Shown in pieces: positions 52,733-60,492 of a stretch of 64,000 nucleotides of DNA. Made by a program: the position numbers and the translations under genes. The first letter of the stretch is position 1; each line of letters starts with the position of its first letter. The DNA is from Empedobacter stercoris (GTDB taxonomy: Bacteria > Bacteroidota > Bacteroidia > Flavobacteriales > Weeksellaceae), in assembly GCF_965137335.1 (NCBI RefSeq), contig NZ_CBCRZD010000013.1; one strand, written 5' to 3'. The notes under the pieces are model-generated. The model saw only the letters and a program-made list of their open reading frames with translations. It ran no database searches and was not told the DNA's origin.

Positions 52733-53485
52733 ATGAAATACATTGTTCTTCCTATTTTAATAGTCAGTTCGTTTGGATTAGCGAGTTGTTCGGTAGATTT
52801 AAATTCTAAATCTCCTGCTTCTAATTATTTAGATCGTGCAGAAGCAAGTGATAATACGATCAAAGAGATACGAAAAATTTCTTCTTTTGAAGGAATTGAT
52901 GTCAGTAGTGCAATAAATGTAACGGTTTCTGATGGTAATTATGATGGCGAAATTTCTGTTGAAGCCCCAGATAATATATTGGATAGAATTGTAACCGAAG
53001 TAGAAAAAGGTATTTTAGTGATTAAAATTAAAGGTACTGTTAATCTGAAAAATGCTACGATTAAAGTTAACTTTCCACATAAAAAATTACGTTCATTCAA
53101 TCTTTCTGGTGCAACGAATGTAACCGTTATTCCAACCCAAAAAGTAGAAAAATTAGCAGTAGATTTATCGGGAGCAAGTAATTTGAAATTAGATGTAGTT
53201 TCTAATTCTATTTCTGTTGATAATTCTGGCGCTTCAAGCATGAAAATTACTGGAAATGTACAGGATTTAAACATCTCTGTTTCGGGAGCATCATCGTTTA
53301 TTGGAAAAGAGCTTAAAGCTGCAAATGTAACAGTAGATTGTTCTGGTGCAAGTTCAACAACTGTTTGGGCTGTGAATAGCTTGACTGCCGATAGTTCTGG
53401 AGCAAGTTCTGTTCGCTATGTAGATGAAAATGGATTGAAAACGAAAGTAAGTACTTCTGGAATGTCTTCAATAAAAAAGATGTAA
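52733..53485 (+). CDS. Head GIN domain (DUF2807) lipoprotein
   Basis: This 250-residue protein has a lipobox (LASCSVDL, Cys19) and one DUF2807 beta-helix. It contains repeated short strands ending in SGA motifs: NLSGATNVTV, DLSGASNLKL, DNSGASSMKI, SVSGASSFIG, DCSGASSTTV, DSSGASSVRY, STSGMSSIKKM. This gives seven rungs spaced about 20 residues apart. Such proteins sit at the cell surface in Bacteroidota and their function is unknown. Convergent with the FadL gene and separated by a bidirectional terminator. Confidence 0.88.
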   Translation: MKYIVLPILIVSSFGLASCSVDLNSKSPASNYLDRAEASDNTIKEIRKISSFEGIDVSSAINVTVSDGNYDGEISVEAPDNILDRIVTEVEKGILVIKIKGTVNLKNATIKVNFPHKKLRSFNLSGATNVTVIPTQKVEKLAVDLSGASNLKLDVVSNSISVDNSGASSMKITGNVQDLNISVSGASSFIGKELKAANVTVDCSGASSTTVWAVNSLTADSSGASSVRYVDENGLKTKVSTSGMSSIKKM

Positions 53486-53510
53486 GTCTTTTATAAATGT
53501 AAAATATTAG

Positions 53511-53549
53511 CATAAAAAAATCGGATGAATTTCATCCGATTTTTTTATG
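53511..53549. terminator. Bidirectional palindromic terminator
   Basis: CATAAAAAAATCGGATGAA pairs with TTCATCCGATTTTTTTATG around a single T, a perfect 39-base palindrome between convergent genes. Confidence 0.93.
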
Positions 53550-53566
53550 CTTTTAAATGTTTTATA

Positions 53567-54958
53567 TTAAAATTGCCAACCTAATGTCAACAAGAATAAA
53601 TTGTTGTCTAATTTAACTTTTGGGGCATACGTATTAGGTAAAGAAACAAAATTGTAGCTTGTGTCAATATAATCTGTTCCACCTATTAACTGTTGGTATT
53701 TTTGAGTTTGGTATTGATAAGCAGCGTCAATATAGAATCCTCCAAAATCGTATCCTAAACCAAAACTTGCACGGTTAATATCTCCTTGAAAAGCTTTAGA
53801 TAAAACAGCAGCGTTTGTTACCACATTGTTTTCATTTGCTAAATCGATAGAGAAATCTTTGTAAGGAGAAGTGACATAGTTGTATCCGGCTCTTACTTTG
53901 AAACGATCTACACGATACTCTGCACCAACTCTAACTTCGCTCGAGTTCTTTACAAAATCATTGATGAAGTTGTTTGTATTATTGAAATATTGAGAAGGTT
54001 TTAATTTTGTGTCGTTATTCATGTGGTACGTATAATCAGCACCAATTGATAAGTTTTTACCCACAACAAAACCTAAACTTCCTACTAAACGCCCACCACG
54101 AGTCATGTCATAATCTGAAGAATACATATAGTAAGAATCAACTGCTCCATCATTGTTAAAGTTTGCAGCATAATAATCTTCAGCAACATTGTACCAAACA
54201 GGAGAATGATAAGCTGCTCCTAAACGTACATTGTGGTTCACTTTGTAAATAGCTCCTAAAGAGAACGAAAAGCCTTGTCCTATTTCACTATAAGGTGCAC
54301 CATCTGCGTTATAAATATAGGTTTGACCATTGTTATCATCACGTTCGGCATATTGTTCAAATCCTGAATAATTTGTTTCATGAAAATTTAATCCTGCACC
54401 TAAATAGATTTTATCATCATAACTTGTACCTAAATTAACCGAGAATTTAGATTTGTATCCGTCAATATCTTTAATGTAACCATTAAAAGTTCCATCAGGA
54501 TTATTAAATTTAATTCCTTCGTTTGTACCAATTGTTGAGTAATTGTCTAAGCGTTGATTAAGAAAAGCTACTCCAACAGAAAACCTGTTCCATTTAGAAC
54601 CAGGGTTTTCGAAAACAAATGTTCCTCCGAATTGTTGAAAATCAAAATTACTATCAGATTCTTTTATTTTTGTTCCAAAAGTAGTTGTGTTGTTAAATGT
54701 AGAAACTCCAGCTGTAAATTGTACATCAGAATTAATTGCAACACCTAATCCTGCAGGGTTTTGTTCTACAGAGTTTATATCACTTCCTAAAGCTCCAACA
54801 GCTCCACCAACACCAATATATTTGGCATTTCCACTATTGATATCTTGAGAGTATAAATTAATTGCGTTTGTAGAGTACTGAGTGTCGTAACTTGTACCTT
54901 GTTGTGCAAAAGCAAATGCACCAATTAAGGTGCAAAGGCTTGTAATTATTTTTTTCAT
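53567..54958 (-). CDS. OmpP1/FadL family outer membrane transporter
   Basis: This is a 463-residue outer-membrane beta-barrel with a signal peptide (ending AFAQQ). The family hallmark NPAGLG (in NSVEQNPAGLGVAINSDV, about residue 68) lies at the start of the barrel. Many amphipathic strands follow and the C-terminus ends in an aromatic residue (LTLGWQF). The family imports hydrophobic compounds such as long-chain fatty acids; the actual substrate is not visible. It starts 20 bases after the repeat-rich lipoprotein gene, forming an operon. Confidence 0.88.
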   Translation of the reverse strand: MKKIITSLCTLIGAFAFAQQGTSYDTQYSTNAINLYSQDINSGNAKYIGVGGAVGALGSDINSVEQNPAGLGVAINSDVQFTAGVSTFNNTTTFGTKIKESDSNFDFQQFGGTFVFENPGSKWNRFSVGVAFLNQRLDNYSTIGTNEGIKFNNPDGTFNGYIKDIDGYKSKFSVNLGTSYDDKIYLGAGLNFHETNYSGFEQYAERDDNNGQTYIYNADGAPYSEIGQGFSFSLGAIYKVNHNVRLGAAYHSPVWYNVAEDYYAANFNNDGAVDSYYMYSSDYDMTRGGRLVGSLGFVVGKNLSIGADYTYHMNNDTKLKPSQYFNNTNNFINDFVKNSSEVRVGAEYRVDRFKVRAGYNYVTSPYKDFSIDLANENNVVTNAAVLSKAFQGDINRASFGLGYDFGGFYIDAAYQYQTQKYQQLIGGTDYIDTSYNFVSLPNTYAPKVKLDNNLFLLTLGWQF

Positions 54959-54978
54959 TATTAATTATCTAAATCAAA

Positions 54979-56283
54979 TTATCTTCTTCCTCCACCACGA
55001 GAGCCTCCGCCTCCCATGCTTCCACGAGATCCACCTCCCATGCTTCCGCTGCTCATGCTACTTCCTCTACTTGGAGCGGGAGTTGAGTATGAAGGACGAG
55101 AGTTATTCATACTTCCTCTGTCGTAACTTCTACTTGGTTGTTGATATTGTTGTGCTTCTCTCGTTGGTCTTGTGTTGTATGTTGGTTGCTGTGTTTGAGC
55201 TGGTCTTACTTCACGAGTTGGACGAGTTGTGTTATTTTGTCCCTGATTAACAGAAGGTCTAACTTCTCTTGTTGGACGTGTATTGTTTATTTGTCCTTGA
55301 TTGATCGTTGGTCTTACTTCACGAGTTGGACGAGTTGTGTTATTTTGTCCTTGATTAACAGTAGGTCTAACTTCTCTTGTTGGACGAGTTTCTCGAACAG
55401 TACTTGTACTTCCTGGTCTCACTTCACGAGTAGGACGAGCTGCAGAACCGTTAATATTACTAACTCTTGAAGGTCGAATTCCGTTAGAGACATTTCCTCT
55501 TCCGTAACTTCCTATTGGACGTGTTGAATTGATTGAGTTATTAAAACGACCTCCGTTTCTATATCCTGGCTGAGAATAAATCCCTCTTGGACGATAGTAT
55601 CCATAATATCCATTACCATAGTAACCAGGATATCCATACCAATTATTCCATCCATAATATCCTGAATAGTAAGGTCTGTTCCAACCCCATCCGTAGTAAC
55701 CATTGTACCAAGGGCTGCTCCAACCCCAACCGAATGAGATCCCAAATCCATTTCCGTACCATCCGCCATACCAAGGGTTATAATAACCCCAATGATATGG
55801 ATTATAAAATCCACCCCAGCCATAGCTGTACCAAGGATAGTTGTTCCAAATGTTAATTTCTACACCGTCATTTCTTCCCCAATTATAACTGTTAGTTCCG
55901 CTTAGTGAAAGCGTATAATCATTGTTTCCGAAATAGTTGTATCCACCTAAAACGTATCCGTTAATTTTAACTTTTGTTGTCGATTTTTCAGAAGTACCAT
56001 TTTGTGTACTATCCAAATCATCTTGGTAATAAAATTGCTCTGCTCCATTTCCTTCGGCATCAAAGTATGGACTACCAATTTTTATTTCTCCAGGATTATC
56101 TTGTTCATTATCGTCTTGTGGTTGAGCTTGTTGATATGTTTTATCTGTTTTCGGGTTGTAATAAACACCGTCGCTTTCGTAACCACTTGGTTGATAAGTC
56201 GAACAAGAAGAAATTCCTAACGCGGCTACCAGTAATAGAGTAGTTGAAGAAATTTTATTAGAAATTTTATAAACTTTGTTCAT
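54979..56283 (-). CDS. Repeat-rich surface lipoprotein (Gly/Tyr/Trp-rich plus TRPTREVRP repeats)
   Basis: This 434-residue protein starts at the ATG at 56281-56283; the frame extends 22 codons further without support. A lipobox (LGISSCSTY, Cys26) suggests lipidation. The middle (about 140-260) is extremely rich in Gly, Tyr, Trp and Asn (GWGGFYNPYHWGYYNPWYGG). Next comes a basic tandem-repeat region (about 290-370) with an 18-residue unit centred on TRPTREVRP and NQGQNN. The protein ends in a Ser/Gly/Arg tail. It is likely outer-membrane exposed. Function unknown. The FadL-type porin gene follows after 20 bases. Confidence 0.75.
   Translation of the reverse strand: MNKVYKISNKISSTTLLLVAALGISSCSTYQPSGYESDGVYYNPKTDKTYQQAQPQDDNEQDNPGEIKIGSPYFDAEGNGAEQFYYQDDLDSTQNGTSEKSTTKVKINGYVLGGYNYFGNNDYTLSLSGTNSYNWGRNDGVEINIWNNYPWYSYGWGGFYNPYHWGYYNPWYGGWYGNGFGISFGWGWSSPWYNGYYGWGWNRPYYSGYYGWNNWYGYPGYYGNGYYGYYRPRGIYSQPGYRNGGRFNNSINSTRPIGSYGRGNVSNGIRPSRVSNINGSAARPTREVRPGSTSTVRETRPTREVRPTVNQGQNNTTRPTREVRPTINQGQINNTRPTREVRPSVNQGQNNTTRPTREVRPAQTQQPTYNTRPTREAQQYQQPSRSYDRGSMNNSRPSYSTPAPSRGSSMSSGSMGGGSRGSMGGGGSRGGGRR
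55202..55414 (-). repeat. 54-bp tandem repeat within the lipoprotein gene
   Basis: Units begin at 55202, 55256, 55310 and 55364, each 54 bases (18 codons), the last incomplete. Units 1 and 3 are almost identical and share codon choices that units 2 and 4 do not, which points to a 108-bp duplication. Confidence 0.88.
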
Positions 56284-56312
56284 AATTATAAATTTACATC
56301 GTTTGTAATAAT

Positions 56313-56320
56313 TAAATTTG
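56313..56320 (+). promoter_or_regulatory. -7 element for proS
   Basis: TAAATTTG matches TAnnTTTG, 66 bases before the proS ATG. A short hairpin (TGGCA / TGCCA) lies in the leader. Confidence 0.4.
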
Positions 56321-56386
56321 CATAAATTTAATGGCAATAATAATGCCAAGTAAAGATACGAAACTTATCAACAAATATAAAAGATT

Positions 56387-57865
56387 ATGGCAAAATTAAC
56401 AACTCGTGCTGAGGATTATTCTAAGTGGTACAATGAGCTTGTTGTAAAAGCGAATCTAGCTGAAAATTCGAAGGTTAGAGGTTGTATGGTGATTAAACCA
56501 TACGGATATGCTATTTGGGAAAAACTACAAGCAGAACTAGACAAAAGATTTAAAGAAACTGGTCATCAAAATGCTTACTTCCCCTTATTTGTTCCTAAAA
56601 GTTTATTCGAAGCCGAAGAAAAAAATGCAGAAGGTTTTGCAAAAGAGTGTGCAGTTGTTACACATTATCGATTAAAAAATGATCCAGATAACAAAGGAAA
56701 ATTGATCGTGGATCCCGAAGCAAAGTTAGAAGAAGAATTAATTGTTCGTCCGACTTCCGAAGCAATCATTTGGAGTACTTACAAAGGTTGGATACAATCG
56801 TATCGCGATTTACCAATCTTAATTAATCAATGGGCAAATGTTGTTCGTTGGGAAATGCGTACACGCTTATTTTTAAGAACAGCTGAATTTTTATGGCAAG
56901 AAGGACATACTGCTCACGAAACACAAGAAGAAGCAATTGCAGAAGCACAACAAATGCAGGAAGTGTATGCTGATGTGGTAGAGAATTTTATGGCTATTCC
57001 AGTTGTAAAAGGTAGAAAATCAGATTCTGAACGTTTTGCTGGTGCTGATGATACGTATACAATCGAAGCATTGATGCAAGATGGTAAAGCCTTACAAGCG
57101 GGAACTTCTCACTTTTTAGGTCAAAATTTTGCGAAAGCATTTGATGTGAAATTTGCAAGTAAAGAAGGTAAACAAGAGTATGTTTGGGCAACTTCTTGGG
57201 GTGTTTCTACTCGTTTGATGGGGGCATTAATTATGACTCATTCTGACGATTTAGGATTGGTTTTACCTCCGAAATTGGCACCAATTCAAGTGGTGGTTGT
57301 TCCAATTTATAAAACTGAAGAACAATTAGAAGAGATTCGTCAAGTGGTTGATAAATTTACGTCAGAATTGAAATCGAAAGGAATTTCAATCAAATTTGAT
57401 GATGATGATAAAACGAAACCAGGATGGAAATTTGCTGAATACGAACTGAAAGGTGTTCCTGTACGAATTGCAATAGGTCCAAAAGATTTAGAAAAAGGTC
57501 ATGTTGAGGTAGCGCGCCGTGATACGTTAGAAAAACAATTTATTGCTTTAGATCATGTTTCAACAGAGGTAGAAAAATTATTAGAAGATATTCAAAATAA
57601 TTTATTCCAACGTGCAGTAGACTTCCGCGATACGCATACAACAGAAGCTTCAACTTTCGAAGAATTTAAAGATATTATCGAGCAAAAAGGAGGTTTTGTT
57701 TCTGCCTTATGGGATGGAACAGAAGAAACGGAAGAAGCAGTGAAAAATGCAACAAAAGCAACTATTCGTTGTATTCCTCAAGCGTTCGAAATACCAACAG
57801 AAGGAGTGGATATTTTCTCTGGAAAACCTGCAAAATACAGAGTTTTATATGCGAAAGCGTACTAA
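56387..57865 (+). CDS. proS: Prolyl-tRNA synthetase, short (archaeal/eukaryotic-like) form
   Basis: This class II synthetase charges tRNA-Pro. The 492-residue protein lacks the insertion (editing) domain of the roughly 570-residue bacterial form and matches the short form. Motif 1 is near GYAIWEKLQAELDKRFKETG, motif 2 in VVRWEMRTRLFLRTAEFLWQ and motif 3 in GVSTRLMGALIMTHSDD. An anticodon-binding domain (LAPIQVVVVPIYK, about 300) and a C-terminal zinc-like domain ending in Tyr complete it. A single-gene unit and the last housekeeping gene before the accessory region. Confidence 0.95.
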   Translation: MAKLTTRAEDYSKWYNELVVKANLAENSKVRGCMVIKPYGYAIWEKLQAELDKRFKETGHQNAYFPLFVPKSLFEAEEKNAEGFAKECAVVTHYRLKNDPDNKGKLIVDPEAKLEEELIVRPTSEAIIWSTYKGWIQSYRDLPILINQWANVVRWEMRTRLFLRTAEFLWQEGHTAHETQEEAIAEAQQMQEVYADVVENFMAIPVVKGRKSDSERFAGADDTYTIEALMQDGKALQAGTSHFLGQNFAKAFDVKFASKEGKQEYVWATSWGVSTRLMGALIMTHSDDLGLVLPPKLAPIQVVVVPIYKTEEQLEEIRQVVDKFTSELKSKGISIKFDDDDKTKPGWKFAEYELKGVPVRIAIGPKDLEKGHVEVARRDTLEKQFIALDHVSTEVEKLLEDIQNNLFQRAVDFRDTHTTEASTFEEFKDIIEQKGGFVSALWDGTEETEEAVKNATKATIRCIPQAFEIPTEGVDIFSGKPAKYRVLYAKAY

Positions 57866-57883
57866 AAATTAAATCTTACTAAT

Positions 57884-57915
57884 AAAAAAAGAAGCTATAA
57901 ATAGCTTCTTTTTTT
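57884..57915 (+). terminator. Terminator after proS
   Basis: AAAAAAAGAAGCTA pairs with TAGCTTCTTTTTTT around a short AT loop. Confidence 0.9.
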
Positions 57916-58368
57916 ATTTTGTCTTATGTTATTCTGATGTAATTGCTGTAGTAGGAAAACTATTTTTTTTAGTTTTTAACACGTTTAAAATAAATTCCTT
58001 GAATCTGGATACTCTTAAATATTTTGGAAATGAAGTTTCCTTTTTTTAGAGTAATATGTATTCATTCTTCAACGTTTTATGCGAGTACCCTCCCACTTAG
58101 ACCGAATAAACCTCCCTATTTATTCGGTATAGATGCGATAAAAACGCACTATAGAGGTAGTATAAAGGCGTTATAGAAGGATGAATGTAAGCAATCGAAT
58201 TGAAAGAATCTTGAAAAAATAGAAGCGTTTCTAATTCATTGAAGCTGAGTGATAAATATAGTATATTATGGTCGATTTCTATCAATCTTTTATTAAAATT
58301 AATTGAACAAATTTTCCAATAAATTCTCAAACAAAAACTGTTCTAATTGTTATAATTAACTATGGTAG
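57916..58368. other. Intergenic stretch at the island border, with one hairpin
   Basis: About 450 AT-rich bases without a credible gene; a 77-codon frame on the minus strand shows no protein character. A perfect 10-bp stem (ACCGAATAAA 58101-58110, TTTATTCGGT 58119-58128) lies in it, flanked by CCCTCCCA and CCTCCCT. It may be a leftover terminator or insertion end. The RHS-like frame begins abruptly right after this stretch. Confidence 0.6.
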
Positions 58369-58665
58369 AGCGAAGAAAGGAAAGATTTAAACAAAGGAAT
58401 AGCAGGAATTACCTATAATTTCTTAAATTTACCTACAGAAGTTCTTTGGAATACGTCCAAAAAGATCAATTATACCTACAATGGAGCAGGTGTAAAGTTG
58501 AATAAAGTTGTAACAGACGGAACTACTGTAAGCACAACAGAGTATCTAGACGGATTTCAGTATAAAGATGGTGTATTGCAGTTTTTCCCAACAGCAGAAG
58601 GTTATGTCAATGCGATAACAGCAGGAGCAGTAGGTTACAATTACGTCTACAACATGACCGATCAT

Positions 58666-58727
58666 TTTGATTCATGAATGAAAAACTTTAATAAAGTTTT
58701 TCGTGAAATGACCCGAGTGAAGCGAGT
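58666..58727 (+). repeat. Hairpin insert A in RHS remnant 1
   Basis: 62 bases replace the codons expected between TDH and VRVSY of the RHS core (normally Leu-Gly-Asn). It contains the stem GAAAAACTTTA / TAAAGTTTTTC, then CGTGAAATGACCCGAGTGAAG. It brings in a stop and a frameshift. Its layout resembles insert B inside the 80-bp repeat. Confidence 0.6.
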
Positions 58728-58916
58728 GTCCGCGTAAGTTATGCGTGGGACAATGTAAACAGTAAATTAAAAACCGTAAACGAAGATCATTATTATCCGT
58801 TTGGATTACAACATAGAGGGTATAATAAACCTCAAAAAAGTATAATAGGAGAAGTAGGTAATGTAGAAATTGGTGTAGGTATTGGAAGTTTAGGTTCAGG
58901 TTCAGATAACTATAAG

Positions 58917-58996
58917 TACAAATACAACGATTATAGAGAAAAAAGTTTTGAGTAAACTTTTAGCGAATATACCGCACGAAGTGCTGAACTGCAAGA
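58917..58996 (+). repeat. 80-bp exact repeat, copy 1 (contains hairpin insert B)
   Basis: Identical to 62329-62408. It covers the RHS core YKYN and ELQ codons plus about 56 inserted bases between them. The insert carries the stem AAAAGTTT / AAACTTTT, an in-frame TAA and the small stem GCAC-GAA-GTGC. Confidence 0.9.
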
Positions 58997-59554
58997 GGAA
59001 TTAGGGCTTAATCTTTATGATTTTGAAGCAAGAAATTATGACCCTGCAATCGGACGTTGGGGAGTTCATGATCCTGCAAGTGAATATATGGTTGAATGGT
59101 CTCCTTATACTTATGCTTATAACGACCCTATATCTTTTATAGATGAAGATGGAGAAATGCCTGGACCTGTAGGAGCTATTATAGGTATCTTTTCTGATTA
59201 TGTAACACAAGTTGGAGTCAACTATTTTTTAGAAGGTAAAAACTTTAAAACTTCTTTAACAGATATTAGCGGTTGGTCTTTAGCAATTTCTGGTGCTTCT
59301 GGTTTTGCTACTGGAGGAATAAGCGCATTAACTAAAGTAGCTACAAGTGGTATAGGAAAACAAGCAATTATAAAAACTATAGATTTTGGTGTAGATGTTT
59401 TAGTAGGAACTATAGAAAATGCCGCTACAGATTATGCCGAAAAAGGAGAGTTTGATATTTGGAAATCAATTACAGGCGGATTGCTTGAAGCAGGAATTGG
59501 TAAATTTATACCTCTAAAATATGTTGATAAATTAGAGAATAAGCTTGCAAAAAA

Positions 59555-59830
59555 ATGAATATCAGCGCAGAAAAGATGAATCGCTTTAAAAATAGAATGC
59601 AAAATGATTCTAACAGAAGTAGAAATACAAGAGCTAGAAACAAACGAAAATTTGCTGAAAACAAAAAAGCTTATGAAAATTATACAAAAGCTTATTCTGG
59701 TGTAAAAATAGTAAATGACGCATATAAAGCAGGTGGTTCTGAAGCTCTACAGAATATAGATTTATTTAAAACAACACCAGAAGAAAAGAAAAAAGTTACT
59801 ATAACGGTAGGTAATGTAACACAAGAATAA
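59555..59830 (+). CDS. Basic helical protein or out-of-frame tail of RHS tip 1
   Basis: This 91-residue frame overlaps the preceding RHS stop (ATGA) and begins at a run of seven A. The product is strongly basic and helical (MNRFKNRMQNDSNRSRNTRA, RNKRKFAENKKAYENYTKAY), with an end rich in Lys and Thr (TTPEEKKKVTITVGNVTQE). A -1 slip at the A7 run would fuse it directly to the RHS tip (KLAKK then NISAEKM), so it may be the end of the toxin-like tip, not a separate protein. The family is not recognised. Confidence 0.55.
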   Translation: MNISAEKMNRFKNRMQNDSNRSRNTRARNKRKFAENKKAYENYTKAYSGVKIVNDAYKAGGSEALQNIDLFKTTPEEKKKVTITVGNVTQE

Positions 59831-59834
59831 TTTT

Positions 59835-60212
59835 ATGTATAAAAATCAATATATTTTAACAATTTGTACTGTTTTAGGCTTTTTATACACCTTATTTTTT
59901 TACAATCAAAATACAAAATTAGAAAATATAGCTACATTAAAAGCTTATTCTGTAATAGAACAAGGATGTAAAAAATCAAAAGGAGGATCATCTGTACATA
60001 TTAAATATAATAATAAGATATATTATATTAGATTATCAATAGCTACATGTGAAAAATACCCTATTGGTTCTAAAATAATGCTAAACTACAACGATCAGTT
60101 TGATTATTTTTACATGCCAGATGGACTAAAAAGAGATAAAAATAGATTATTAATAATAAGTGGAATTTTTATTTTATCCATTATACCTTGGAAAAAAATT
60201 ATTAAAAGATAA
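59835..60212 (+). CDS. Small two-helix membrane protein, candidate immunity protein of cassette 1
   Basis: This 125-residue protein has an N-terminal membrane helix (YILTICTVLGFLYTLFFY, about 6-23) and a middle domain of short strands (VHIKYNNKIYYIRLSIATCE, GSKIMLNYNDQFDYFYMPDG). A second helix (RLLIISGIFILSIIPW) and a basic end follow. It starts 4 bases after the preceding frame. The position directly after an RHS tip, the small size and the membrane helix suggest an immunity protein, but there is no recognised family. The gene at 63227 has the same plan. Confidence 0.6.
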   Translation: MYKNQYILTICTVLGFLYTLFFYNQNTKLENIATLKAYSVIEQGCKKSKGGSSVHIKYNNKIYYIRLSIATCEKYPIGSKIMLNYNDQFDYFYMPDGLKRDKNRLLIISGIFILSIIPWKKIIKR

Positions 60213-60221
60213 GGTAGGAAA

Positions 60222-60241
60222 GTGTATCAGATGTGTTGGTA
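60222..60241 (+). repeat. Solo copy of the IS1 element's left end
   Basis: GTGTATCAGATGTGTTGGTA is identical to 60495-60514, the left end of the downstream IS1-family element. It lies 10 bases after the candidate immunity gene, with no transposase of its own. Confidence 0.8.
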
Positions 60242-60246
60242 AAATT

Positions 60247-60300
60247 CCAACCCAACATTAACAATAGCACAAAAGGCAAACTGTGGTTTGCCTTTTGTTA
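60247..60300 (+). terminator. 3' boundary segment of RHS cassette 1 with terminator
   Basis: The segment CCAACCCAACATTAACAATA leads into a stem AAAAGGCAAAC / GTTTGCCTTTT (60271-60296). The same arrangement, with similar sequence, follows cassette 2 at 63631-63684. Confidence 0.75.
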
Positions 60301-60492
60301 TTTTATCAGTTTTATAAATCAGTGGAAATTCCTTGTGTTTTCATCGGTAGTGTTCCAAATGTGTTGTTTTTACACAATACTCACAAAAACAATTAATTAA
60401 CTATAAAATAATTTTACTCAATAGTGGACTAATCTCTACTATTGGGTATTTTTATGCGTTTAAAACAGCTAAAGTCAATTCATTTGATAAGT
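60301..60492. other. Spacer between cassette 1 and the IS1 element
   Basis: No gene is visible. An interrupted stem (TACTCAATAGT 60415-60425, ACTATTGGGTA 60438-60448) followed by T looks like a terminator fragment. Confidence 0.5.

Larger units (their letters stand above)
58369..59558 (+). pseudogene. RHS-repeat protein C-terminal remnant with variable tip 1
   Basis: This is the end of an RHS-repeat gene, broken in at least two places. Frame 1 (58369-58677) gives RHS core (DLNKGIAGITYNFLNLPTEV, GAGVKLNKVVTDG, EYLDGFQYKDGVLQFFP) up to TDHFDS and a TGA inside a 62-base insert. The frame then shifts: 58728 onward gives VRVSYAWDN, EDHYYPFGLQHRG and a TAA at 58953-58955. It continues in the same frame as ELQEELGLNLYDFEARNYDP and AIGRWGVHDP. 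After the core end DEDGEMPG a new 135-residue tip follows (FLEGKNFKTSLTDISGWSLA, GLLEAGIGKFIPLKYVDKLE). No start codon or N-terminal part is present. Confidence 0.85.

Noticed and set aside
55202..55414. 54-bp tandem repeats as a CRISPR array
   Set aside because: The repeats are directly tandem without spacers and are in-frame within a coding region.
55138..56243. Several frames antisense to or out of phase with the repeat lipoprotein
   Set aside because: They arise from the biased Gly/Tyr/Arg repeat codons and have Cys/Trp/Ser-rich products without any protein pattern.
58097..58330. 77-codon frame in the island border
   Set aside because: Its product shows no coherent domain pattern, there is no ribosome site, and the region contains a hairpin.
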